A stretch of DNA of 64,000 bases from Corallium rubrum (Eukaryota; Cnidaria; Anthozoa; Scleralcyonacea; Coralliidae). This document shows positions 22,883-34,378 of this stretch, in pieces; the first letter of the stretch is position 1, and every line of letters starts with the position of its first letter. The position numbers and the translations under genes were made by a program. The notes under the pieces were generated by a model. It was not told the origin of the DNA. It did not search any database and worked only from the letters and a program-made list of their open reading frames with translations. Where the stretch lies: assembly GCA_964035015.1 (NCBI GenBank), contig OZ036017.1, forward strand, positions 2,500,981-2,564,980, in the 5' to 3' direction.

Positions 22883-22968
22883 TGATGCTAATTAGTTACA
22901 ACCACTAGTGGATGTATACTTTTCTGATACAACCACTAGTGCTTGTAACTAATTAGCATCTCAATATC
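22883..22968. repeat. palindrome with GATGCTAATTAG ends
   Basis: GATGCTAATTAGTTACAA at the left is mirrored by TTGTAACTAATTAGCATC at the right, with CAACCACTAGTGG/CAACCACTAGTG inside. Confidence 0.75.
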
Positions 22969-23439
22969 CCAAAGGGATTTGATTGTATATTCAATACAAC
23001 ACGGCCGCTCGTGTTGTAAACATTACTTACGCAGAAAAATTATTGCGTTGTTTTTTCGCCTATGATCACTATCCCCCACCCCACCCCACCCCACCCATAA
23101 ATAGGTATATCGCTCTACAATCGTAGGCTACAATCTAAGTCCGTGATGTGCAAGAAAGTGAAAGTGTTCTGGTTGAAGATTTCTTAGTATATCTGTAGGG
23201 ATGATCAAGTAGTTGAGATGAAAATTTGGTTGTTTCATCATCACGCAGCTTCGGTTGAAATGAAAGTAGACATTGCCTCGTTTCATCTTCTGTTTACCTT
23301 CGTGCATAAATATCCTTGACATGTTGGAGACAATTACTAAGTCATGTGGAGGTTGACAAATATTACCATTAATTTTTGTGACTAACTATCGCTGACAGGT
23401 ACCGCTGTCCTGTCAGCGGGAGCCACTATGTCGGGATTG

Positions 23440-23765
23440 TCTTGGCCTCAGTTACGTCACAGAATAAAGAACTGAACAGAAGGGCCACTCGGGGCTCGGA
23501 GTGTCGCCGTTTTTCAGTGCGCATGCGCGAGGTCTGCGAAGCTCGCAGCCAGTAAACCTCAGCCAGGTCAACAAGGAGTGTAATGCAAAATACGGAGTTG
23601 CTTCACTAAAATCGCTATATCCCACAAATTAGTCGCCCGATCTTCACGCTACAACCAGTAGTGATTGAGAGAAGGTATTAAAGTGACAATATTTTTGCTG
23701 TTTAGAAGACATGAAAAACATCTGAAAGTGAAAATTTACGGAATTAAAACCGCCACAATATAGAG
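23440..23765. mobile_element. left arm of a long-TIR element
   Basis: About 320 bp that recur inverted as three separated blocks: 25285-25356, 25641-25709 and 29404-29590. Shared words include ACAGAATAAAGAACTGA, ATACGGAGTTG, AATCGCTATATC and GTGAAAATTTACGGAATTAA. The right arm has been split by two later insertions. Confidence 0.75.
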
Positions 23766-25284
23766 CCACTAAAGTATTTTTGTCGATTTTCCACTTGCCT
23801 TTACGGCTTGAAAAAAAGAGTAGAAACTCTTTGAAAACATTTCAAACATTGAGTACAAAGATGAAATCACACGTATGTGTTATTATTTATTGAATTAGAC
23901 GAGTAGCTCTGAACAACGAAGCAATTCTGTTAGGTGAATCTGGGGCAATTACACAGTGTGACACTTTGACACTGAAATTTGCTGACCAGTATTCCATATT
24001 AAATCAAACTAGCAAGTGCCCACAATCTACCCGCTTTTCAAAACAGTAAAGTTAATAGCTCTCCAATAATAGCTTTAATATTTTTATTAAGAAGTGTGGC
24101 TGTAATTTTTATGTTTGTTTTGTTTTTTATTATATTCATATCATGTCAGACCATTGATCTTCTTGAACTTGAAAGCAGTGTACTGAAATATATGCGATCA
24201 GTCCAAGATTGGGGTTGCTAAGCTCCTTTATAGTACATATTTTAGATCAAAACAAGGACTGGTGTATAATAAGAATTTCAATGGAGTATTGTGTTTATTG
24301 GATGGTCACTTGTAAATTATTTCTATAGTTTGATACTGTACTTTGATTTGTACTACAGTGTAAATTATTTTTTGCTATATAAAAATAAATATTTGGGATT
24401 GACTGTTTGTGATTGAATTGAGGTTGAATTTCTTCTTGAACTGCACCAGTGCAACAGCAAATTTGCACTAGCTAAGTTTGAATTTTGCATAATTATATAT
24501 GTCCAAACAAAGTCAGTCAGAGAAATTAGTTTTGCTAAAACAATGTCCTTGTCCGATTATATGCTAAGAAGCCAAATTGTATTAATCTTGGTTTATACTT
24601 CAGCATCCGAGTTTAAATTTTGCTAATCAGGCCTTTCCAGATTACAAAAAAGAATGGAGAATGCAATTGCATGCAAACATTTCTGCATAGTTAGTTTCAA
24701 TTAATCAATGGTTTATAGTGCTGTATATAAACTTGCACAATATAAAATGATTTCAACATGCAAAACTGATTGCTATTGAAAAAGTTTTATTCCTTCTGTA
24801 AGACAATGATGTGAAAATTTTTTATATATATTCTATCATGTATTCTAATAGAAATTTAGTATATTTTGTAATTCAGTTTTTTAACTGCAAATATGGTATT
24901 AAAACATACAAATAGCCGTACCCCCTGGTGTCAAACAACAATTAGACAGCAAACAGCTCGCACGTGGTGTTACCTCTACCATAAGTTTAATTCCTACATG
25001 TTAGTTTTATGAAATTTTAAAAAAATATAACAACAGTACTAAACAACTGGCCTAATTAATTTCAAAATATATTTAATATTGTAAAACGACAAAACGTCAC
25101 CTAATAGAATTGCTTCGTTCTTCAAAATTACTCATTCCAATCAAGAAGTAACAGGAACTATGTGCAGTTTAATATTTATACTTAACGTTTAAAGTGTTTT
25201 CAAAGATTGTCTGCTCTTATTTTTGCTTGTAAATGCAAGTTTAAAGAAGATGGTAATGCTTAAATAGCTTCACACAGTGCCGGT
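23766..25284. other. interior of the long-TIR element, no gene
   Basis: AT-rich, no open frame worth reporting; probably a non-autonomous DNA transposon interior. Confidence 0.5.
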
Positions 25285-25356
25285 TCGAGTTCGTTTTAAT
25301 TCCGTAAATTTTCACTTTCAAATGTTTTTCGTACCTTCTAAACGGCAAAAATATTG

Positions 25357-25640
25357 CAGGGCCATAGACACCGGGGGGCGGGGGCTGGGGGGGCTTCAGC
25401 CCCCCCAATAATTTGTAAACTAGCGATAATCTGTAAAGTTTTAGAAGGAAATAAAATTTATGCTATAAATTTTGCTATAAATCTCACCCCAGAATGTAGG
25501 AAATGCTGTTTCAGAGACCCTATAATCCAAAATTTTCCGGGGGGGCATGCCCCCGAACCCCCCTAGATATCTCGCGTCTTCGACGCTCGCTACATCAGCC
25601 CCCCCCCCCCCCCAATACAAAATAGCTCCCTACGGCCCTG
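25357..25640. mobile_element. MITE with CAGGGCC ends inserted in the long TIR
   Basis: CAGGGCCATAG...CTACGGCCCTG termini flank G/C-run-rich sequence including GCATGCCCCCGAACCCCCC, also found at 13.9 kb. Comparison with the uninterrupted left arm (AATATTGTCA) shows that TATTG was duplicated on insertion, which implies a 5-bp target duplication. Confidence 0.75.
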
Positions 25641-25787
25641 TATTGTCATCTACCTCTCCTCTATTACTACTGGTTGTAGCGTAAAAATCGAGCGACTAAT
25701 TTGTGAGATTAATTCTTTGAACGTTTTCATGGCGATAAAGTAATATAAATAAGTTTTGTGGAAACACCACGTAAAATATTTCTTTGC

Positions 25788-25823
25788 TAAGCTTTCGGCC
25801 TGTTCACTCAGGCCTTCATCAGA
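25788..25823 (-). ncRNA. hammerhead core, PLE-A left terminal repeat
   Basis: Minus strand: CTGATGA, stem GGCCT/AGGCC with an 8-nt loop, GAAA, then GCTTAGC. This is the textbook conserved core. The cleavage-site strand was not verified. Confidence 0.6.
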
Positions 25824-25919
25824 GCAATGACAACAAGTTGTTGGCTCACGTCATTTATAAACTAAGCAACTGATCAATTAAATCACGTAAGAATACAATG
25901 GCGTATCACGTTAATTTTA

Positions 25920-26222
25920 TTAATTGGAAAACAAAATCAAGAATGTTCTCCGAATAAGGGCACGCCACGTGCCATTTAATGGCTGTCCCTCCTGAGAAAT
26001 AGTGTGATGTTTTGCGATCTCAATGGATTCTCTTGTTCTTTGCGTGAAGTATTGCTTGTCGCTGGCTAAGAGTGATGACTCTTCCCACTTAACACGATGG
26101 TCATACTTCCAAGCGTGTTTGGCAACAGCAGACTTTTCTTGTTGCGCTTTTATGCAACATGTCTTGTGTTCCTTCAGGTGAGTTGAGAGATTCCTTTCCA
26201 TTTCTCCGATGTATACGTTCAA
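25920..26222 (-). pseudogene. inverted partial GIY-YIG endonuclease of PLE-A
   Basis: Encodes VYIGEMERNLSTHLKEHKT and WRALIRRTFLI, nearly identical to the C-terminal 90 residues of the plus-strand copy at 28940-29209 (VYIGETGRNLSTRLKEHKT). It is a head-to-head partial duplicate of the 3' end of the element. Confidence 0.85.
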
Positions 26223-26241
26223 AGAATTAATTATCGAACCC

Positions 26242-27785
26242 TATGGTGAGTACACATTCGTCATTTAAAAGACTGGAACGTCTTTCCAACCAACGATCGC
26301 GTCTGGTCAACAACCTCACTTTCTTAAAAAGATGCCGGGACCACAACATCGTTCCGAAGGGTATCCGTATCTCCAGCTCATACTATACTCAGTCTGCTTG
26401 AAGAATCTTGCGCAAAACTGAGTTTGCTTTGGTAAGAGAACGAATTTCGTGGACTCGTAGAAAATTACACAATGTTGTTTCAGGAATCTCGTCGTTAACC
26501 ACCGAACTCCAAACAATATTTAGTGATGAACATTATACAATTGCGAGCAGGATGATATCTAATTCCTCCACGAAAACTTTCAACAAATCTCGTTCCACAC
26601 AAACTGCCAAATATGAGAAATTGGAAAACAAAGACCTAAAACACACCAAGAATGAAGATGGAAGAAGACAGACATCTCGAATAGTCATCAACCTCAGCAA
26701 GAAAACACTAACCAAGGAAGAAGAAAAGGTATTTTCTCTGGGTTTGAATTTTGCGGTAGTGCCAAGATCTATACCAAAGGAAGAAATTGTTCAACAACTT
26801 GAGCCTAAACTGTATTTCCTACCGAGTGAAACTGCCAACAACATTCGAGTCCAAGTTGCTGAAACAATCCGCCTAGCCAAGCTACCGAAAAGCAATCTTA
26901 GGAAAGAAGAAAAGATTGCCTTATCAAACCTTAGATCAGATGAGTCAGTACATATTTTAAAAGCAGATAAGGGTAATGCTACTGTTGTTTTAGATCGTGA
27001 AGAATATATAACAACTAGTAAGTGCTCTCTTAGATACTCCAACTTATAGAGAGTTAAAACGTGATCCGACACCTAGCATTGAACGTAAGGTTTCTAGTAA
27101 ATTGTTAGAACTTTGTAAGATGGAAAGTTTACCTAAAAACCTCTACCGACGTTTACGCCCTTCTGCTTCAGTATGTCCTAAATTTTATGGTCTTCCAAAG
27201 ATTCATAAAACGAATGTCCCATTTCGTCCAATTGTGGCTTCACGAGGCTCTCCAACATACGTCTTAGCACAATATCTTGCTACTGCTTTGAGCCTTTGGT
27301 TGGTAAGTCCATTCACCATGTATTAAATTCTAAGGAATTTGTCTCTGAAATTAAGACACTTAAGTTGGCTAATGATGAGATATTAGTTAGTTTTGATGTT
27401 GTTAGTTAGTTTGTTTCCGAATGTTCCCATTGAAGAAGCGTGCCTGATTGCAAAAGAAAGACTTCTAATGGATAAAACGCTCGCTACAAGAACGAATCTT
27501 TCTGCAGATCAGGTCTATGAACTGTTAACGCTGTGCCTAAATTCAACTTGTTTTCAATGGCGGAACAGATTTTTCGAACAAACTACTGGAGCAGCAATGG
27601 GTTCCCCTTTTTCTCCATGCAACCATGGCTAACTTATATATGGAGGAATTTGAGAAGAAGGCTCTTGCAACTGCCCCGTTAAAACCAGGTATGTGGAAAC
27701 GTTATGTTGATGGTACGCTAAGTACCTGGTCACACGGTTTGAATGCTTTGTCTAATTTTCTTGACCACCTTAACAGCCATGGCGA
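26242..27785 (+). pseudogene. PLE-A reverse transcriptase, N-terminal and palm part
   Basis: N-terminal region (26408-27049) ends in the conserved ILKADKGNATVVLDREEY segment. A frameshift near 27020 leads into KFYGLPKIHKTNVPFRPIV (27102-27326). Further breaks lead to SFDVV / LFPNVPIEEA and TGAAMGSPFSP (27393-27632), then the catalytic box reads YVDG instead of YVDD (27700-27712), so a metal-binding aspartate is lost. The gene then runs into the MITE at 27786. Clearly inactive. It is a canonical Penelope-type RT (YVDD class), unlike PLE-B. Confidence 0.85.
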
Positions 27786-28365
27786 GAAATGGTGGACATA
27801 GAGAGGCGGAGCTAAAGCCCTATTAAACTAGTACCTATGTCGTGCAGTCGTCACAGTTCCGCGGTTCAGAAGAAAAGAGAACAACTAATTTATGCAATGT
27901 TGGATGAAATCTTCATTCGATGATCAGAAAATACTGAAGCTTTGAGATTGAAAACCGCAACAACGACAAATACAGGCTAGAAACGAAGAATATCATCGAA
28001 AAGACGGATCTTTATAGTAGCCGAATCAGATCGAAACTTGTACGGAAATAGTATACCTCTGTTTGATTTCCGATAACGTGAGCAGCAAGGTTGGTACAAT
28101 TTGCGTATTCGCCATATTGGCTTATGTTAGACTTGTGCTCAAAATAGTATATCAAAAACCGCAACGGATTTAATATCTGTGGCATATCGCTCATGATATT
28201 TATATCGCAGATGTGTTGCACTATACGATTCAGATTGAAACATTTGAAATAATTTAAAAGTTGACACTGCTACGACGATTGTTTCACTCATCCTCTATGT
28301 AAGTCTTATTAATCTTGCAGAACTTTTCTAGTCAAAATTTTTGTAAGTGGGCATGCATTACGCGC
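27786..28365. mobile_element. MITE inserted in the PLE-A reverse transcriptase
   Basis: Inverted ends GGCGAGAAAT...ATTTCTCGCC interrupt the RT between the HLNSH and the IHPSIKFTMEL segments. The duplicated target is ambiguous (2 to 5 bp, at most GCCAT) because target and terminus share bases. About 580 bp, no ORF. Confidence 0.75.
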
Positions 28366-29209
28366 ATGCGTGACCATTATTTCTCGCCATGATATACATC
28401 CTTCAATCAAATTCACTATGGAATTACAAAATCAAGACAAATCTATCCCATTCTTGGACGTTTGGCTTTCCGTTAAATCAGATGGGACTTTAAGTCATAC
28501 TGTGTATCGAAAACCAACACACACTGACAGATACCTTAACTACACTTCATCCCATCATCCAAGTATTAAATCATCTGTGTGCAAAACTCTCGTTCATCGA
28601 GCGCGAACAATTTGTGACGAAGAACATCTTCAGGAAGAATTAGATCACCTTAAGTTGGTTTTAACTAACGACGGTTTTCCTGAGAAGATGACTCAAGCTT
28701 CTATGACTCCTTCGGTACATCCAGAGCCGAATACACAGCCCCAGCAAGAACCACCTTCAGTTTCTCTTCCGTATATCGGACCAGCATCTCACAAGATTGA
28801 GAGGATTCTAAATCGTGCTGGTATGAAGGTATTTCACAGTAGTCAACACAAATTGTTCAAGGTACTTTTCACACATAAAGATGAAGTGGATAGCTTTTCT
28901 AAGCCTGGAGTGTATCGCATTCCTTGTGAGTGTGGCTTGGTATACATCGGAGAAACGGGAAGGAATCTCTCAACTCGCCTGAAGGAACACAAGACATGTT
29001 GTATAAAAGCGCAACAAAAAAAGTCTGCTGTTGCCAGACACGCTTGGAAGTATGACCATCGTGTTAAGTGGGAAGAGTCGTCACTCTTAGCCCGCGACAA
29101 GCAATACTTCACGCGAAGAACAAGAGAATCCATTGAGATCGCAAGGGGGGATCAGGAGGGACAGCCATTAAATAGCACTTGGCGTGCCCTATTCGGAGAA
29201 CATTCTTGA
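28366..29209 (+). pseudogene. PLE-A RT thumb and GIY-YIG endonuclease
   Basis: Continues the RT after the MITE: HPSIKFTMELQNQDKSIPFL, then VYRKPTHTDRYLNY, a linker, and the GIY-YIG domain with GVYRIPCECGLVYIGETGRN (residues about 185-204), then RHAWKYDHRVKW. The endonuclease keeps the GxY...YIGET core, the arginine of GRN and the His/Tyr-rich segment expected in the family. This reading frame alone is intact for 279 residues. The start at 28370 is inside the MITE end and is not natural. Confidence 0.9.
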
Positions 29210-29322
29210 TTTTGTTTTCTAATTAATAAAATTAACGTGATACGCCATTGTATTCTTATGTGATTTAATTGATCAGTTGCTTAGTTTATAAATGACGTGA
29301 GCCAACAACTTGTTGTCATTGC

Positions 29323-29360
29323 TCTGATGAAGGCCTGAGTGAACAGGCCGAAAGCTTAGC
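29323..29360 (+). ncRNA. hammerhead core, PLE-A right terminal repeat
   Basis: Plus strand mirror of the left copy: CTGATGA, GGCCT/AGGCC stem II, GAAA, GCTTAGC minimal stem III. Penelope elements are known to carry such minimal hammerheads. Confidence 0.6.
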
Positions 29361-29403
29361 AAAGAAATATTTTACGTGGTGTTTCCACAAAACTTATTTA
29401 TAG

Positions 29404-29593
29404 TTTGTGAGATATAGCGATTTTAGTGATCCAACTCCGTATTTTGCCATTGCACTCCTTGTTGACCTGTTGAGGTTTACCGGCTGCGAGATTTTCTGGA
29501 AGTGGTTTCGGTAACCAGCGCAGGGGCCCTTCTGCTCAGTTCTTTATTCTGTGCTTACGTCATACTCGACAGCTATCGTCGGAATATTCGGCA
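29404..29593. mobile_element. right arm, outer part, of the long-TIR element
   Basis: Inverse complement of 23450-23630 (ATAGCGATTTTAGTGA, CTCCGTATTTTGC, CTCAGTTCTTTATTCTGTG). Separated from its inner part by PLE-A. Confidence 0.75.
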
Positions 29594-31362
29594 CGATCGC
29601 CATATACACGCGTAAAAATCTCACAAGTTGTTACAGCATTGTTGCCTGAACAATGCTGTAACAACTTGTTATCATATGTGAACAACATTGATACATGAAC
29701 AACATTGTTCATCATTGTTTCAACAAGTTGTTACAGCTTGATGAAACAACAACCGTTGTTCACGCATGTTGCAACAACCGAAGAACGTGTTGATACATCA
29801 ACCATGTTCACCATTGTTGTAACAATGTTGTTCATCGTTGTTATTTCATCATGCCATAACAACATGTTCCATCATGCATGAACAACGTTGTCGAATCAAC
29901 AAGTTGTTTTTTCGTTGTTCCAACAGGCGTGAACAAGTTGTTCCTTCAACAACTTGTTACAGCATTGTCACTGTTCGTGAACAAACACGCGAGGAGACTA
30001 TGGACCACGGTCACGTGAAGATCACGCGTAATCTCACGTGAGCATAGTTCATTTGAACTTTGCTCCTTGACGGAACAACAGCGGGCATCGTTGAAACGAT
30101 GTTTTCATGTGTTGAAACGGGTTTTCCCACTGGTTTTCCCCTCGTTTTATTTTCCCTTTGCTGCACTGCCAATTGACTGAGGAATAGTCTTCTGTATGAA
30201 CAAATCACTTGGTAAAACTTTGTCAAGATTAGACTGGCATACACTAAATTTATCCATCTCAAGGAGGTAAGAATATAAATACATTATATTAAATAACTTC
30301 AATGTTATTTTAGCTCGTTGGCATTGCTATAAATGCTATCATTAATTAATACATGTCCCTTCTCTCATTTTGTTTCCAGCTTAAAACCCAAGAGAAAGCA
30401 AAGAATTTTAGGTAAGTTTATTTGTTCGCGCTATTCAATACTGTCAGTAGAAACAGTAAATTTTTATACGATACACAACTGCAAATTTAACTGTCAAAAC
30501 GAGAAAAGACACTTTATACTTTGGAATATTAATGTTCTTCTGTCAAATATAGTTTATCGTTCCTCGTTATTTTTTTTAGAAAGTACATGTGAACTGGAGT
30601 ATATTAGCTTATTTACAAAAAGGTAAGATGTGTTAAAAAGCCTCAAAAATGTTTACTAAAAATATGTTTACGTTTTGTTTTCTTCCATCCGCGAAATTAG
30701 TCGGAATGCTTCAAATGCTGATCTCTTGGCTTTGTTGAGGCAAAGGTGAAAGAATTTTTGTTTACACTATTTCAAAGCAGAAAGTTATTAACCTAAACCT
30801 TTGTTTTTCTTCTTAAATTTTTTTATGCATAAACTATAGTTGTGGGAGTTAAATAATATCAATGAAAATGGAAATGGAGAAGAACTGAAAGCGCCGCCAG
30901 AGAACCGGGGAAAACTGGAGGATACGTGAGACTTTGTATTAAAATTATAACTTCAATAAACGTTTTTAAAAATTCATGGATGTGTTTGCGTGATATCTTC
31001 GTCTTCAATAATAGTGATATTAATATTTTTTGTGATTTTATAAGAAAATTAATAAGCGAGACAACCGGGGGGTGCACAAAAAAACGAGAATTTAACGGAT
31101 AGATATCATATTGTAACATGTTGTTTTAACAACTTGCTCACAAATGTATGCATGTAACATCATGTTGGAACAACTTGTTCACGTCTGTTGGTTCATCAGG
31201 CGTGAACAAGCATGTTGGAACATATGGTGAACAACTTGTTGACAACATGTTCACGGCGAGCAGCACAACATTGTTCACGGCTGTCGAGAACAACTTGTTC
31301 ACGTCTGTCAACAACCGTGAACAAGTTGTGCGTTTTTACGCGTGTAGTCGAGAAGATCGCCA
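29594..31362. mobile_element. DNA transposon with arrays of GTTGTT/AACAAC palindromes at both ends
   Basis: Terminal inverted repeats share TACACGCGTAAAAA and then ACAA(G/C)TTGTT. Inside each end (29620-29990 and 31115-31330) lies an irregular array of short palindromic words such as AACAACTTGTT, CAACATTGTT and GTGAACAAC. The interior (30000-31110) is AT-rich with no supported gene. Subterminal repeats of this sort are usual transposase-binding arrays. The superfamily is not assigned. Confidence 0.6.
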
Positions 31363-31644
31363 TTGATCGCCAGGTATTCGAGAAGTACTCGAGTTGTTTT
31401 CGTGCATTTTGGACAATTTTGATTTTTGAAAAGTGTTGATTATTACTTTGCAAATCTTTTCTTCTTGGAACGGTTTCTGTCATTGATCAGCTCATACAAG
31501 GTAAGAAATAGTTTCAAAACTTTGACGTTGTTTATCTTATATTCTTATATACTATATACAAAATCTATAAATACTTGGTCGGAAACAATTCAACAAAGCC
31601 AACCTCGTACTTCGTTACTTATAGCAGTACTAGAAATATTCAGC

Positions 31645-32760
31645 TTACTAGAAATACATAAATGCAACAACCCCTCGCCTGCTTTTATATGCTTTTTGAA
31701 ATACACCTCACCCACCCCACCTTCCCATTAAAATAAGCACTCCTGATATAACTCCTCAGGATAATTACAGAATTTATGATTATGATGACTAAAATGAAAG
31801 TTGAACATATCATTTTAAGGAAAACTTTAATACAGATTTCATATTAAACTCTGGTTGTAAAAATACATTGTTTTTAGCCATTTAGAAGGTTTCCAAACAA
31901 TTACTTTTATGTTTTGCAATGGCAGGATTAAAAGTTAACAGCTCAAAAACTACATTTATAATAGGAGATAAAAACAACAGACAACAAAAGAAAATGGACA
32001 AACAAAGCCTATGAGTATTTATGATAAGTGCTTGCAATCAAGTCAATGAAAAACATCACGTCCACAGTAGCAAAGGGAAAGCACGAAAACGTGAAGCTGT
32101 ATACTGCTTAATGGGTAAAGCAAAAACTTGAAAACAACATATTAAAGGACAAGGTATAAAACTTTATATGATAGTTGCTAGGTTATAAAGTTTACAGTAA
32201 CTTACGAGTGACTAAAAGGGTTTATATTTAAAAGTCTTGCTGTTCTTGGCGTTTACAGAATATATTAATGAATAAATGCTGATTACAATCAGCAAAATAA
32301 ATAAAAACAAATGCCCTACCATCAACTTTAACATTATTTTGAGACCACTGAGTGACCTGTGACCACAAGCACTGCAATTCACATCGAGTTTTTGTTTACC
32401 ATGCATTTGGTTTCTTCAGGTTTTCTGGTTTCTCTTCAAGATATATTAAACCAGCTGTTTGTATCCTTCTTTTATTCATTGTTCTGCTTCTTTCCGTTTA
32501 AAACGAAACCATTTGAAACTATTTTGTTTCGAAAAATATGGAAATAACTATAAGTTTGCCTCAAAGCTAGTCACCAGTGCCCAATTATTCTTACCGCGTG
32601 ACACCCTACGACGTATATATATAAACCATTTCCAGATTTTGTCCCCCTTGCTTTTTCTATACACGTGTGTAAAGTGGACTCCACGCATGTCGAGATTAGC
32701 ACCCTCACCCGGGCTCCGGGCCTTCGGCCCTACGCCCGGGCTCGGGGATAAAGTTCACTA
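31645..32760 (+). repeat. dispersed repeat (copy 2, forward)
   Basis: Begins AGAAATACATAAATGCAAC, contains GAAAACGTGAAGCTGTATAC (32085) and the diverged membrane-anchor segment near 32390-32520 whose frame is broken, and ends with the GC-rich block TGGACTCCACGCATGTCGAG ... CCGGGCTCCGGGCCTTCGGC (32675-32755). Same order as copy 1 on the minus strand at 15.8-13.2 kb. Confidence 0.6.
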
Positions 32761-33345
32761 GAAGTTGGGCCTTAATTGTGTCCTGTTTCAAAGCTCTTCT
32801 TCTTTTATCGAAGAAATTGTCAATATACACCAGTCTTTGATAGAAATTATTTATAATGATAAAATCGCTTTTTGAGTTTAAGTTTAATTTTGGTTGAACT
32901 GTGTGTTGTGCTCACTGGTCAGTGACTCGTGTTACAGCATGTACATGTGTATATAGTGAGAAGCGTGTTTTAACCAACTTCGAGCAAGTCGCTGGGTGTT
33001 TAATTAATATTAAACTTAAGATCAAACACAACTTTCGAGTGTTTCAAGATCAAACAAATCAGGAAATGTATCAGTTCTCAAATAAATCAGTATTTTAAGA
33101 TAAGTTTGATCCAAGCGTTTATCACATATCAAACCTTTGTCTCGCTTATGTTTTTCCTATGTGTTTGGTTTATAAATTATTAATGATTTGGAGAAGTATA
33201 TATCACAATGCCCTGTATTTACACTATATATGTACATGTATATAAGAAATTTATGCTGACAAAATATCTTGGCTGTTATATTGACATTACAAAACCTTTA
33301 CTTGGTGCTTTGTTTACTTGTTTTAGGCGTTGTTCAATATCTTGT
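32761..33345. other. gene-less stretch
   Basis: Nothing recognised. Confidence 0.45.
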
Positions 33346-33348
33346 ACT

Positions 33349-34378
33349 AGAAATACATGAACGCAACAACCCCTCGCCCGCTTTATATGCATTTTTTAAC
33401 CCCCCTTCTCCCTCCTCTTCTAATTTCTGTTTTTGTTGCATTAATGTACACAGATCAGAAAACGTCCAGAAAATTAGCTAGCAAGGTTCATCTGTAGTCG
33501 TGTATTATTTCTATGGTATTGACACACCGAAAGGACATGCAACATCAATAATTAAAAAAAACAACAAAACGAGATGAACCAAATGACAAATCTTCATTCA
33601 AAAATATATATAAACAATGGCCAAGAAAAGACACAAATCACACAATGTCAACGTCCTAGCGTTGAAAGACAATTCTAGACAATATATTATTTATATTAAT
33701 TTTCATTTTCAAGATTTCTTCTGTTTTAACTCAGCTAAACTGTTAAATACGAATCTCCTACCGTTAAACTTTCTTCTGCTTTTGTGACCACAAACACTGC
33801 CAATTCAGTCTACTCTTTTCGGATTGTTTTTCTCGTTCGTGGTTTCTTACTTTTTTCGTTGTTGACACATAAATATGACAAGGGATCATTCAGTTCTCTT
33901 CATGATCTAAAAAGCCGTTTGTTTCAAAATTTCTTCATCGTTAATTCCCTCTCGAGTTATGTGGAATACACCAGAGCAAAATTCTTTACCGGCTTTGAAC
34001 AGTTTCAGGACACATCCTTCTTCTTTCAGTTACATTTTGGTCGGCATCGTTTTCTGTCTTTATCGTATTAGTTTTTAGGATTTTTCCAGTGGTTTTAAGT
34101 CGTATTTATTGTTGTCTTTTTCTCGCTGCCACATCTCTTGTTAGCCTTCTTTCCTTGGTCTTTTTTCATGGTAATATTAAATTACATTTTAGCTGAAACC
34201 ATTTTTTCTGGCAAAGATTTCTTTCCTCATGATCGTTGAAAAACTATTTTGTAATCCAACCGAACTTATAAATTATAATTTGCTGAGGACGTAAATTTAA
34301 ATAATTTGAATAATTTAACGGATTAGTTACCAGTACCCTAGCTGCTATTCGAACTGCGCAAGTTGTGGATTTGATAAT
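33349..34378 (+). repeat. tandem duplication, unit A
   Basis: Starts AGAAATACATGAACGCAAC and ends CAAGTTGTGGATTTGATAAT. Unit B follows directly with the same start and end. Carries a GTGACCACAAACACTGCCAAT block followed by a hydrophobic short frame, analogous to copy 2 at 32360. No intact gene. Confidence 0.85.

Larger units (their letters stand above)
25710..29403 (+). mobile_element. Penelope-like element PLE-A (full span)
   Basis: Bounded by an exact 10-bp target duplication TTTGTGAGAT (25700-25709 and 29404-29413). The comparison arm at 23.6 kb carries the empty site. Inverted terminal repeats of about 190 bp (25735-25925 and 29212-29400) each contain a hammerhead core. The left end carries an inverted partial copy of the element's own endonuclease (25920-26222). 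The main body reads on the plus strand and is interrupted by another MITE at 27786-28365. Confidence 0.85.

Noticed and set aside
23075-23096. CCCCA repeats as telomere-like sequence
   Set aside because: Only about four units and degenerate; an ordinary short microsatellite.
29594-31362. The palindromic arrays as a CRISPR array
   Set aside because: Repeat words are irregular in length and spacing, palindromic, in a eukaryotic transposon end with TIRs, and there are no cas genes.
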